From: an uncultured Bacilli bacterium
GTDB lineage: Bacteria; Bacillota_I; Bacilli_A; RF39; UBA660
Assembly (NCBI GenBank): GCA_947625395.1
Contig: CANQOD010000064.1
Coordinates: 1-6,931 of the forward strand
DNA: 6,931 nucleotides
Direction of reading: 5' to 3'
Under the pieces are notes generated by a model. That model searched no databases. It was not told where the DNA came from and saw nothing but the letters and a program-made list of their open reading frames with translations. A program made the translations under genes and the position numbers. Positions 1-6,594 of the stretch are shown here, piece by piece. Positions within the stretch are counted from its first letter, which is position 1; the number at the start of each line of letters is the position of its first letter.

Positions 1-345
1 AAAGCAAGAAGAGAGCTTATTACATTGCCACAACTTTATGCATTGGATGGCCATGACGAAATTTTAAATCATATGAATCATATTTATGATGAAAATCGAG
101 CTTCTTGTTTAGTGAATCAAGTTGCCTATGCTATCTTACCTTGTGAAGATTATACCTTAAGAAATTATGCTGTTCATCATTTGGTGGGAGAAACAAAACA
201 AGCAGAATTAGAGGACATCACTATTGAAATATTAGATTTCCCTTATACAAAGCAAAATTTAGATGACCAACCAAAAGCTTTTGAAGCAAGTGATGGCGCG
301 AAGATTTATTTAAAAAGGAATATCAAACCTTCTAAAGAACAATAG
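1..345 (+). CDS. 3' end of an unrecognised protein (5' truncated by the window)
   Basis: The frame is open from the first base and ends at a TAG at 343-345, so about 114 C-terminal residues are visible. A TTG at 25 could be read as a start, but it has no ribosome binding site and the frame continues upstream of it, so the true start is most likely outside the window. The visible part is soluble with no membrane segment. It has a His/Asp/Asn-rich stretch (GHDEILNHMNHIYDEN), a Cys-containing stretch (ILPCEDYTLRN), and a probably beta-rich end (FEASDGAKIYLKRN) with a basic tail. I do not recognise the family and assign no function. It is separated from the next operon by a terminator and a promoter, so it belongs to a different transcription unit. 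It is certainly coding-like in codon use and similar in composition to its neighbours. Confidence 0.75.
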   Translation, partial: KARRELITLPQLYALDGHDEILNHMNHIYDENRASCLVNQVAYAILPCEDYTLRNYAVHHLVGETKQAELEDITIEILDFPYTKQNLDDQPKAFEASDGAKIYLKRNIKPSKEQ

Positions 346-370
346 TCTAAAAGCAATGTTGTTCTTTTCT
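334..370 (+). terminator. Intrinsic terminator overlapping the end of the first gene
   Basis: A perfect 9-bp inverted repeat, AAAGAACAA at 334-342 and TTGTTCTTT at 359-367, encloses a 16-base loop that could be shortened by two further weak pairs. A T-rich stretch (TTCTTTAG) follows. The left arm lies in the last codons of the upstream gene, so the stop codon is in the loop. The stem is AT-rich and the T-tract is broken by a C, so termination may be partial. Confidence 0.6.
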
Positions 371-374
371 TTAG

Positions 375-403
375 TTGAAATTTTATGAGTGATTTAGTAT
401 AAT
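375..403 (+). promoter_or_regulatory. Sigma-A promoter of the three-gene operon
   Basis: The -35 box TTGAAA (375-380) and a perfect -10 box TATAAT (398-403) are separated by exactly 17 bases. The expected transcription start is near 410. The first gene of the operon starts at 429 with AAGGAG at 413-418, so the untranslated leader would be very short and leaves no room for a riboswitch. Confidence 0.85.
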
Positions 404-428
404 AGTAATACTAAGGAGTGACGAAAAG

Positions 429-893
429 ATGAAAAACTTAAAAAACTTTTGTAAAAGAAATAAATATGTCATGCTTGTTTTAGTAATCTTTATTGTTTTA
501 ACTGTTTTACTTGCTCAAATTGTCAATGTTTTCTTTCCAACAAAAGGAGAGGCAATTTATGGAAATCGCCTTGAAGGAATTGAAGATGTAAAAATCCCTG
601 CACAGAAGTATGAAACCATTGAACATAATTTAGAGGAAGAGGGAATTGTTCGAGAAGCCAAAACAGAATTAAAAGGACGTCTTATCAATGTCACTATTAC
701 CTTGAATGATGATGCTCCAAAAGAGCAAGCACGCGCATTAACAGGTAAAATTTTAGAACAACTGGATGAGGAACAAAAAAAATACTATGATATTCAAGTC
801 TTTTTAGAAAAGACAAATGACGATGCTGCTTTTCCAATTATTGGTTATAAACATCATCAAAAAGATAGCTTTTCCTTTACGAAGGATAGATAG
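429..893 (+). CDS. Small single-pass membrane protein of unknown function, first gene of operon 1
   Basis: The product is 154 residues. ATG at 429 is preceded by AAGGAG (413-418). A basic N-terminus (KNLKNFCKRNK) is followed by one hydrophobic helix at about 13-36, so the remainder should lie outside the cell with a Cys-free soluble domain of about 115 residues. The domain contains a conserved-looking GEAIYGNRLEGIEDVKIP segment (40-57), an acidic helical middle part (NLEEEGIVREAKTEL) and a charged region ending in FPIIGYKHHQKDSFSF (135-150). Proteins of this general type, one anchor plus an AIYGxRLxGI segment, are known to me in Firmicutes only as uncharacterised. The next gene begins nine bases after its stop, so the two are transcribed together. 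A role as accessory subunit of the downstream sensor is inference from position only. Confidence 0.85.
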   Translation: MKNLKNFCKRNKYVMLVLVIFIVLTVLLAQIVNVFFPTKGEAIYGNRLEGIEDVKIPAQKYETIEHNLEEEGIVREAKTELKGRLINVTITLNDDAPKEQARALTGKILEQLDEEQKKYYDIQVFLEKTNDDAAFPIIGYKHHQKDSFSFTKDR

Positions 894-902
894 GAGTTCC
901 TT

Positions 903-2948
903 ATGAAAAAGAAAAATATCATTATTATTGCTTGTCTACTTATCTTTTTTGTCTTTTTAGGCGTCTTCGGATATTACAATAGTCAAGATGCTCGAACAGC
1001 CCTGACTGTTTCTGAAAAAAGATGGATTGAAGAAAATAATAAAACCATTGTCGATTTTGAAGTTGTCAATGATTATCCACTTTATGGAATGAATGGGCAA
1101 GGAGTTTTATATCAATTTTTAGATGATTTTGAAAAAAATGTACAATTAGAATTTAATCGTCTTCCTTATTTAAAAGGAAATAAAACGACAACAGATAGCT
1201 ATCGTTTTCAAATCTTAAATAATGAAGACCAATTGACTTCGAAAGATTTACTTTTATTTACAGATGGTTATATTGCTCTTGGTAAAGAGTACCAAAGAAT
1301 CAACCATGTAGATGATATGAAAAATATGACTTTGGGAGTTTTTAAAGAGGATATCGCAGAAGTCAGTTATTATTTAAAAAGTGGAACGAATTTAGCGTTC
1401 AAATCCTATGACGACGTGACAGCCCTCTTTCAAGGACTCGATCAAGGCGAAGTTTCTATGATTATTTTGCCGAATATTATGTATTTAGATTATACCCTTG
1501 GAAAAACAGACTATTCAATTAATTATTATTTTACAGAACTTTCTAAAAAAGTTGTTTTAACGTTGAGTGATAAAAATGAAAAATTAAATCGCATTGTCAA
1601 AAAATACTTTCAGAAATGGAAAGAAGATTCCTATATTGAAGAATATAATCAAGTTTATTTAAACTATTATGTAGAACAAAAAGAATTAACGGCAAAAGAA
1701 AAAGCAGATTTAATTTCTAAGAACTATGTTTATGGTTATGTTTCTCATATGCCTTATGAAGTTTTCAAAAAGGGAAACTTAGTAGGTATTGCTGGAGAGT
1801 ATATCAACCGAATTAGTCGTTTGACAGATATTTCTTTCCGATACAAAGAGTATCCAAACAAAAAAGCTTTAGAAAAAGCAGTGGAAAAAGGCGAAGTAGA
1901 TATCTATTTTGATTACTATAATCTTTCGAATGAACAGTATCTAGCAACGCTTTCTACATTTGTGGAAGAATATGTTGTCTTAGGAAAAGCAAAAGATGAA
2001 CATATTGTCAATTCTTTTGAGAGCTTAAAAGGCGAGAATGTTGCTATGCTAGAAGGAGATTCTCTTTATAATTATTTTGAAAACAATGCTAGAGCATCTA
2101 TTACGACGTTTAAAAATCTAGATGATTTAGTAACAAAAGCAGAAGACAAAGTCATTGTTGTGGATAAAGAGATTTATACTAGCTATCAAAATGATAAGTT
2201 TAAAGACTACGTGCTTTTATATGTAGATACGATGATGAATGACTATAAATTTATGGTAAAAAAGAAAGGTAATCAAGCTTTCTATGATTTGTTTAATTAT
2301 ATTATCAATACCAATTCTTATTACAATTATCGAAATAGTGGTTTAGCAAGTATCAATTATTCAATTCTAGAAAAGAGTAGTTTTGAACAACTATTTATCA
2401 TAGTCTTAATTTTAGTCGCAGTTCCAGTTGTTGGACTTCTTATCTTCTATCTTTATATGAAACATAAGAACACAGTGAAAAAGGTCAAGAAAGAAGACCG
2501 TCACAAATATACGGACTTATTAACGTCTTTAAAGAACAGAAATTATTTGAATCAAAAAGTTCCTGAATGGGAAAGTTCACAAGTTTATCCACAAGCAATT
2601 GTGATGGTGGATCTGAACAATGTTAAATATGTCAATGATAACTATGGTCATGAAAAAGGGGACGAATTAATTGTCAAAGCTGCTTCAATTCTTGTAAATA
2701 CACAGCTTGAGAATAGTGAAATTATTAGAACAGATGGAAATGAATTTTTAATTTACTTAGTAGGGTATAGTGAAGAACAAGTGAAGACTTATTCCTTAAA
2801 ATTGGAAAAAGAAATGAAAGAATTGCCTTATGAGTTTGGAGCTGGAATTGGCTATAGTATGATTTTAGACCCAATTAAATCATTAGATGATGCGATTAAT
2901 GAAGCAACGCTTGAAATGATGTCTAAAAAACAAGGATTAATTAAATAG
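903..2948 (+). CDS. Membrane sensor: two extracellular solute-binding-like domains, TM helix, degenerate GGDEF domain
   Basis: The product is 681 residues, with AGGAG at 892-896 ahead of ATG 903. An N-terminal signal anchor (about 5-23) precedes two tandem regions resembling SBP_bac_3 periplasmic-binding domains. The first (about 31-255) opens with LTVSEKRWIEENN, the 'LT..E..WI' opening typical of EvgS/BvgS-like sensors; the second spans about 270-475. A second helix (about 496-519) and a short basic linker lead to a GGDEF-type domain (about 535-681). That domain keeps the entry motif DLLTSLKNRNYL, the nucleotide-binding stretch VDLNNVKYVNDNYGHEKGDEL (570-589, metal-ligand Asp570) and the C-terminal KKQG. 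Its signature is DGNEF (611-615) instead of GG[DE]EF, so the catalytic acidic third residue is Asn, and no RxxD inhibitory site precedes it. Known family logic makes diguanylate cyclase activity unlikely; it may bind GTP or another ligand, or act by protein contact. Ligands could be amino acids or other small solutes. Confidence 0.88.
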   Translation: MKKKNIIIIACLLIFFVFLGVFGYYNSQDARTALTVSEKRWIEENNKTIVDFEVVNDYPLYGMNGQGVLYQFLDDFEKNVQLEFNRLPYLKGNKTTTDSYRFQILNNEDQLTSKDLLLFTDGYIALGKEYQRINHVDDMKNMTLGVFKEDIAEVSYYLKSGTNLAFKSYDDVTALFQGLDQGEVSMIILPNIMYLDYTLGKTDYSINYYFTELSKKVVLTLSDKNEKLNRIVKKYFQKWKEDSYIEEYNQVYLNYYVEQKELTAKEKADLISKNYVYGYVSHMPYEVFKKGNLVGIAGEYINRISRLTDISFRYKEYPNKKALEKAVEKGEVDIYFDYYNLSNEQYLATLSTFVEEYVVLGKAKDEHIVNSFESLKGENVAMLEGDSLYNYFENNARASITTFKNLDDLVTKAEDKVIVVDKEIYTSYQNDKFKDYVLLYVDTMMNDYKFMVKKKGNQAFYDLFNYIINTNSYYNYRNSGLASINYSILEKSSFEQLFIIVLILVAVPVVGLLIFYLYMKHKNTVKKVKKEDRHKYTDLLTSLKNRNYLNQKVPEWESSQVYPQAIVMVDLNNVKYVNDNYGHEKGDELIVKAASILVNTQLENSEIIRTDGNEFLIYLVGYSEEQVKTYSLKLEKEMKELPYEFGAGIGYSMILDPIKSLDDAINEATLEMMSKKQGLIK

Positions 2949-2958
2949 GGGTTATTAT

Positions 2959-3777
2959 ATGCGTGCTCGTACCTTTTTACGAAAAGTATTAGAGAATATC
3001 AAAAGACCTGAAATGCGAGTGCTTCCAGGACAACTCGCTTTCTTTTTTGTGATTTCTTTGATTCCTATCATTGCCTTAATTGGAGCCTTTGCTTCTTCTT
3101 TTTCAGTTTCTACTTCTTTTTTGTCAGAAGCTTTAGAGGAAATATTGCCACATTCTGCTTTGACGCTTTTAATGCCGGTGATTTCTTCTAAAAGTTTAAA
3201 CTTTAATACAGTCGTTTTCTATATTTCTGCTTTTCTATTGGCAAGTAATGGAGCTCATTCAATGATTATTACGTCCAATACGATTTATAAAATTCAAGAT
3301 GATGACTTTTTAAAGCGACGGATTAAAGCCATTTTAATGACGATTGTTCTTGTATTTTTGATTTTCTTCTTGCTTTTAGTTCCTGCCTTTGGAGATGCCA
3401 TTGTTAAAATGATTCGTGCTAGTATTGGAAATGAAAATGTTTCCAATTTTATTGGAAAAGTTTATATGTTCTTAGAATATCCAGTTTCTTTGTTCTTAAT
3501 TTATTTTAATATTAAATTACTTTATACAATGGCTCCGGATGCTCCAATTAAAAGTTATACTACTTCAGGAGGAGCTGCTTTTACGACAATTTCTTGGCTG
3601 ATAGCTACGAAAGTTTATGCAATTTATGTAGAACAGTTGACACATTATGATTTATTTTATGGAAGCATTTCCAATATTTTAATTTTATTGATTTGGGTTT
3701 ATATTTTAGCTTATATATTTACGCTTGGAATGAGTTTGAATGCTTCTTTGACTGAAGATTTACAAAAGAAAGAATAA
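2959..3777 (+). CDS. YihY/BrkB family (UPF0761) integral membrane protein
   Basis: The product is 272 residues, close to the usual family length. ATG 2959 has a GGGGT-type ribosome binding site overlapping the preceding TAG (2946-2952), so translation is probably coupled to the sensor gene. Six hydrophobic segments are visible at about 24-46, 83-107, 122-146, 170-190, 202-222 and 236-260. Family hallmarks include the N-terminal PGQLAFFFVISLIPI segment, the mid-protein APDAPIKSYTTSGGAAF, and the C-terminal YGSISNILILLIWVYILAY with a following G..LNA. YihY proteins were once annotated as 'ribonuclease BN', which is now known to be wrong; their role is not settled and transport or envelope functions have been suggested. 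Its place as last gene of this operon suggests an envelope role linked to the sensor, which is inference. Confidence 0.92.
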   Translation: MRARTFLRKVLENIKRPEMRVLPGQLAFFFVISLIPIIALIGAFASSFSVSTSFLSEALEEILPHSALTLLMPVISSKSLNFNTVVFYISAFLLASNGAHSMIITSNTIYKIQDDDFLKRRIKAILMTIVLVFLIFFLLLVPAFGDAIVKMIRASIGNENVSNFIGKVYMFLEYPVSLFLIYFNIKLLYTMAPDAPIKSYTTSGGAAFTTISWLIATKVYAIYVEQLTHYDLFYGSISNILILLIWVYILAYIFTLGMSLNASLTEDLQKKE

Positions 3778-4020
3778 TGGAATCCCGTAAAAAATAGACG
3801 AAAATGGTACGGTGATGATACGAATATAGTGAATGTGATTGGTCCATGGTCGATTCGGAGTGGTTGCTATAATAATGGTGCGCTTGCTGGTGTTTTCGCA
3901 TTCAATACTGCCTTAGGTGGTGGGAATGATAATATCTATATTTCGTTCCGCCAAGGCCAAGACTACAAAAGAAAAATGATTTTGGTAGAGTCTATTTTTA
4001 AACAAGAAAAAAGAAGATGA
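3778..4020 (+). pseudogene. Remnant of a surface or prophage protein with a lectin-like C-terminal domain
   Basis: The frame is open directly after the TAA of the upstream gene and in phase with it, ending at TGA 4018-4020 (80 codons). There is no ribosome binding site at ATG 3829 or before it. The translated text contains KWYGDDTNIVNVIGPWSIRSG, AGVFAFNTALGGG and ISFRQG. This resembles the 'GPW..RGG ... AGVF.F....G......SFR' pattern at the C-terminus of FGE/C-type-lectin-like domains in surface and phage proteins of Firmicutes. Only this tail is present: no domain, signal or start lies upstream. After SFR the text (KRKMILVESIFKQEKRR) no longer looks like the family. I read it as a 5'-deleted relic. 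It could instead be translated only as a stop-codon readthrough extension of the YihY-like protein, which seems less likely. The family assignment is from pattern memory. Confidence 0.45.
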
Positions 4021-4050
4021 GTAAGAATGAAATGAAAAACTTCTTTTTTT
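4007..4050 (+). terminator. Probable intrinsic terminator after operon 1 and the remnant
   Basis: A 10-bp perfect inverted repeat pairs AAAAAAGAAG (4007-4016) with CTTCTTTTTT (4040-4049). The right arm itself supplies the T-tract. The loop is long (23 bases) and the stem contains only three G-C pairs, so this is a weaker candidate than the others. It is placed as expected between operon 1 and the promoter of operon 2. Confidence 0.45.
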
Positions 4051-4190
4051 ATTCATCAATTTAAAGCAATTTCTCCGTGGTTTTAATTTGACTTACTTTG
4101 ATGAAAATAGTCTTTTTTTTAACTGAAATGCATTCTTGCACTTCCTCAATGAATTTTTATTGAATTTCTTTCAAAAAACATGGAAACAAT

Positions 4191-4220
4191 TTACTTTCTT
4201 AAAACAAGTTATGCTATAAT
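4191..4220 (+). promoter_or_regulatory. Extended -10 promoter of the SPFH operon
   Basis: TGCTATAAT at 4212-4220 is an extended -10 element with a perfect TATAAT. A poor -35 candidate, TTACTT, lies at 4191-4196 with an 18-base spacer. The start codon follows 20 bases downstream of the -10, with AAGGAG at 4226-4231. The region 4051-4190 before it is an AT-rich spacer in which I see no gene or clear operator. Confidence 0.75.
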
Positions 4221-4240
4221 ATAAGAAGGAGTTGATTTGA

Positions 4241-5392
4241 ATGGCAATCGTAGAAGTTGTTAAATATAATGGAAAGCCAAATACGATGGCTTGGAAATAT
4301 CCGAGTGAAGAATTGGGCACTTGGACGCAAGTGATAGTAAACGAAACACAAGAGGTTGTCTTTGTTAAAGAAGGAAAAGTTTTGGATGTATTGGGTGCGG
4401 GCAGACACACGTTATCAACGGACAACATTCCACTTTTGAGCAAACTAATTAATCTGCCATTTGGAGGCAAATCTCCCTTTACAGCTGAGATATGGTACAT
4501 CAATAAAATTGTTACTTTAGATGTTAAATGGGGAACTGCCCCTGCGATACAATTACAAGATCCAAAATATCATGTTTTTGTTCCAGTAACAGCATTTGGA
4601 CAATTTGGAATCCAAGTTTCTGATAGTAAAAAGTTTTTAACAAAATTAGTTGGAACATTACCAAGTTTTGACCATGATGTGTTGGTAAAATATTTTAGAG
4701 GTTTGCTTGTTTCAAATGCCAAAAATGTAATCAGTGGCTATTTAGTCAAAAAAGACATTTCCATCTTAGAAATTAATGCTTATATCTCTGAAATTTCTGA
4801 AGAGCTAGAGAAAAAGTTAAGACCTGAAATTGAAAAATTTGGAATCGATTTAGTGAATTTCTATGTTACCTCTATTGAGTCTCCTGAAGATGATAGTGCT
4901 GTAATTAAATTGAAAGAAGCTTTAGCTAGACGTGCTGAAATGGATATTGTTGGATATGACTATGGTACAGCAAGATCTTTTGATACTTTAGAAACTGCAG
5001 CAAAAAATGAGGGGACAGGCGCAAATTTGATGAATGCCGGCATTGGTCTTGGAATGGGCTTTGGTATTGGAGGACAATTTGGTAATCAAATGGGAAATGT
5101 TGCTTCCAAGATGAATACTAATACTGGGACGAAAGCAAAAGAAATGATTAAATGTCAAAAATGTGGCGCTGATGTGGAAGAAAATCAAAAATTTTGTTCT
5201 GCCTGTGGTGCAAAAATTGGTAATTTTTGTAAAGCATGTGGCACACGATTAAATAAAAAACAAAAGTATTGTCCTGAGTGTGGAGCCCTTCAAATATTGG
5301 TATGTCCAAATTGCAAAAAAGAAATTGATGAAAATGCAAAATTCTGTCCTGAATGCGGTGAAAAATTAGGAGGAAAAAATGAGCAAGAATAA
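4241..5392 (+). CDS. SPFH-domain (YdjI / virion-core-like) protein with three C-terminal zinc ribbons
   Basis: The product is 383 residues with no membrane helix. AAGGAG (4226-4231) supports ATG 4241. Residues 1-235 form an SPFH-type domain of the YdjI/virion-core-like group: an N-terminal NTMAWKYPSEELGTWTQVIVNETQ, then GAGRHTLSTDNIPLL, EIWYINK and a coiled LKEALARRAEMDIVGYDYG end. A flexible glycine/methionine-rich stretch (about 257-287) links to three CxxC-n10-CxxC zinc ribbons: C305/308/319/322, C330/333/344/347 and C355/358/369/372. B. subtilis YdjI, of similar type, is reported to act with YdjG/YdjH at the membrane in envelope stress with the PspA homologue YdjF. It probably forms membrane-attached oligomers through its partners. 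It heads a three-gene operon whose next gene overlaps its 3' end by 14 bases. The triple ribbon is longer than a minimal YdjI tail as I recall it. Confidence 0.9.
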   Translation: MAIVEVVKYNGKPNTMAWKYPSEELGTWTQVIVNETQEVVFVKEGKVLDVLGAGRHTLSTDNIPLLSKLINLPFGGKSPFTAEIWYINKIVTLDVKWGTAPAIQLQDPKYHVFVPVTAFGQFGIQVSDSKKFLTKLVGTLPSFDHDVLVKYFRGLLVSNAKNVISGYLVKKDISILEINAYISEISEELEKKLRPEIEKFGIDLVNFYVTSIESPEDDSAVIKLKEALARRAEMDIVGYDYGTARSFDTLETAAKNEGTGANLMNAGIGLGMGFGIGGQFGNQMGNVASKMNTNTGTKAKEMIKCQKCGADVEENQKFCSACGAKIGNFCKACGTRLNKKQKYCPECGALQILVCPNCKKEIDENAKFCPECGEKLGGKNEQE

Positions 5393-5762
5393 AAAAATAA
5401 TATCAATTATTGGTTTAGTAATTGTCTTAGCATTTAGTTTTTTAATATTTTTGGGAGTCAATCCTATAAAGAAAACAGGTGTTGAAATCAGTGCATTTAT
5501 CTTCGTTTTAATTACCGAATTGATTCTATATGGTTGTGCTTTTGCCTTGGCTTCTAAGAAACAAAATACCTTTATGACCGCAGGACTAAGTAGTATAACC
5601 TTTCTTTATACAATCTGCTCTTTGTTATTCAATATCTTATTTGTTGGAATATTTAAGTCAGTTAGAAGTATTTTAATTTTCAACTTTAGTATCTTATGCA
5701 TTTATGCTTTTGTCATTGTTTTATTGTTCCTATTCAAAAAGGAGAGTCCGTCAAATGAATAA
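5379..5762 (+). CDS. Small four-helix membrane protein, second gene of the SPFH operon
   Basis: The product is 127 residues. ATG 5379 lies inside the last codons of the SPFH gene, with an excellent AGGAGG (5368-5373) five bases before it, so the genes are likely coupled in translation. Four hydrophobic segments (about 7-26, 36-57, 66-90 and 97-119) leave almost no soluble part. Basic residues at the N-terminus (SKNKK), in ASKKQN (58-63) and in FKKESP near the end put both termini inside. The family is not recognised. A membrane anchor for the SPFH protein, in the place of one of the two YdjG/YdjH-type partners, is inference from operon position only. Confidence 0.85.
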   Translation: MSKNKKIISIIGLVIVLAFSFLIFLGVNPIKKTGVEISAFIFVLITELILYGCAFALASKKQNTFMTAGLSSITFLYTICSLLFNILFVGIFKSVRSILIFNFSILCIYAFVIVLLFLFKKESPSNE

Positions 5763-6384
5763 TTTAGATTATCAACAACCTTGGTATAAATCCATTATTG
5801 TGATTATTATTGCATTTATTTGCTTTTGGCCTGTTGGATGTGTATTACTTTATTTAAGATGGGTCAGCAAAGATGGAAAATTTAAAGCAATCAACAATGT
5901 ATTACTTGTGTGTACCATTCTTCTTTTATTTATAGGATTTGCTGGAGTCATTGCTTTCACAGAAAGTCATGACAGCTCAGACTTGCTTCTCGCATTATTG
6001 ATGTTTATTCTTCCAGGTGGAATTTGTGGCTTTTTTTGGTATCAAAGAAGAAATAAAATTAAAGGGTATAATCAATATCTTGCCTATATAAGAGCAAGAA
6101 AAAAAGTAAAAATAGATACCTTATGTAATAAATTGAATGTAGATTATGATACCGCTGTAAATGCACTCACTGATATGATTAATAAAGGAATGATAAAAGG
6201 CTATTTGGAAGATGACGAATTAATTATCAAATATACAAACAATGATGCTAATAACCTAATGGAAGAAAGAATAACAGAAAGAAAAGAAACAAAAATTGTC
6301 AAATGCAAGGAATGTGGTGCTAAAAACAATATCATTGTTGGAGAAAAAAATGAATGTGAGTATTGTGGCTCATTATTACAATAA
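5755..6384 (+). CDS. Membrane protein with winged-helix-like region and C-terminal zinc ribbon, third gene of the SPFH operon
   Basis: The chosen start is ATG 5755, with AAGGAG at 5739-5744. The in-frame ATG at 5704 has no such site and would add 17 basic residues lying inside the preceding gene. The resulting 209-residue protein overlaps the previous stop by eight bases. Three helices lie at about 12-34, 47-69 and 77-96. By the positive-inside rule (RWVSKDGKFK and WYQRRNKIKG inside, FTESHDSS outside) the C-terminal half is cytoplasmic. Residues about 108-160 (IDTLCNKLNVDYDTAVNALTDM, then NKGMIKGYLEDDELII) read like a winged helix or PCI-like fold. A zinc ribbon follows with C184/C187 and C201/C204. 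This fits a YdjG-like partner of the SPFH protein. DNA binding is not shown; the wing region may serve protein contacts. Confidence 0.85.
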   Translation: MNNLDYQQPWYKSIIVIIIAFICFWPVGCVLLYLRWVSKDGKFKAINNVLLVCTILLLFIGFAGVIAFTESHDSSDLLLALLMFILPGGICGFFWYQRRNKIKGYNQYLAYIRARKKVKIDTLCNKLNVDYDTAVNALTDMINKGMIKGYLEDDELIIKYTNNDANNLMEERITERKETKIVKCKECGAKNNIIVGEKNECEYCGSLLQ

Positions 6385-6396
6385 AAATTGAATGTG

Positions 6397-6421
6397 GTGG
6401 GGGAAATCCCACTTTTCTTTT
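6397..6421 (+). terminator. Intrinsic terminator of the SPFH operon
   Basis: GTGGG (6397-6401) pairs with CCCAC (6408-6412) around a six-base GGAAAT loop, followed by TTTTCTTTT. The stem is short but nearly all G-C, and it lies 13 bases after the last stop codon of the operon. Confidence 0.7.
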
Positions 6422-6434
6422 GACTGTTTTTCAT

Positions 6435-6470
6435 AAAAAAATCTTGTTTCTATCTAAGAAAACAAGATTT
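6435..6470 (-). terminator. Intrinsic terminator of the tRNA-Ser gene
   Basis: AAATCTTGTTT (6439-6449) and AAACAAGATTT (6460-6470) form a perfect 11-bp stem with a ten-base loop. Read on the minus strand the stem runs into a T-tract (the A-run 6435-6441 on the plus strand). It starts 13 bases past the 3' end of the tRNA. On the plus strand only a weak T-run follows, so it mainly serves the tRNA. Confidence 0.8.
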
Positions 6471-6482
6471 ATCTTACAAATA

Positions 6483-6573
6483 TGGCGGAGACAGAGGGAT
6501 TTGAACCCTCGCAGCAGTTGCCCGCTCTACACCCTTAGCAGGGGCGCCTCTTCAGCCTCTTGAGTATGTCTCC
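6483..6573 (-). tRNA. tRNA-Ser(GCU)
   Basis: Read on the minus strand, a seven-base acceptor stem GGAGACA/TGTCTCC is followed by discriminator G and an encoded CCA. The D arm is CTC...GAG. The anticodon stem CGCCC/GGGTG has the loop CTGCTAA with anticodon GCT, reading AGC and AGU serine codons. A long class II variable arm and the T arm GAGGG-TTCAAAT-CCCTC complete the molecule (91 bases with CCA). All elements are intact, so the gene should be functional. It is transcribed towards the SPFH operon from its own promoter. Confidence 0.97.
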
Positions 6574-6594
6574 ATAATGGCATCCGTAGTTATA

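Noticed and set aside
3719..3901. Minus-strand 60-residue open frame across the end of the yihY-like gene
   Set aside because: It is antisense to a clear gene, has no ribosome binding site, and its His/Ser/Tyr-rich text looks like a reverse reading.
3778..4020. Diversity-generating retroelement variable region
   Set aside because: The text is lectin-like, but there is no reverse transcriptase, template repeat or intact target gene in the window.
4090..4119. GACT...AGTC followed by a T-run, as a second terminator
   Set aside because: The stem is only four base pairs with a large loop; an AT-rich spacer gives such matches easily.
4171..4503. Minus-strand 110-residue open frame over the SPFH promoter and 5' end
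   Set aside because: It lies opposite a strong promoter, ribosome binding site and well-recognised SPFH coding sequence; it is a shadow frame.
5704..5754. Upstream ATG extension of the third SPFH-operon gene
   Set aside because: No Shine-Dalgarno site precedes 5704 and the extension overlaps the membrane protein in another frame; ATG 5755 has AAGGAG at a proper distance.
6363..6563. Plus-strand 66-residue frame containing 'RRQRDLNPRSSCPLYTLSRGA'
   Set aside because: This is the usual false protein read through the complement of a tRNA gene; the bases belong to tRNA-Ser(GCU) and two terminators.
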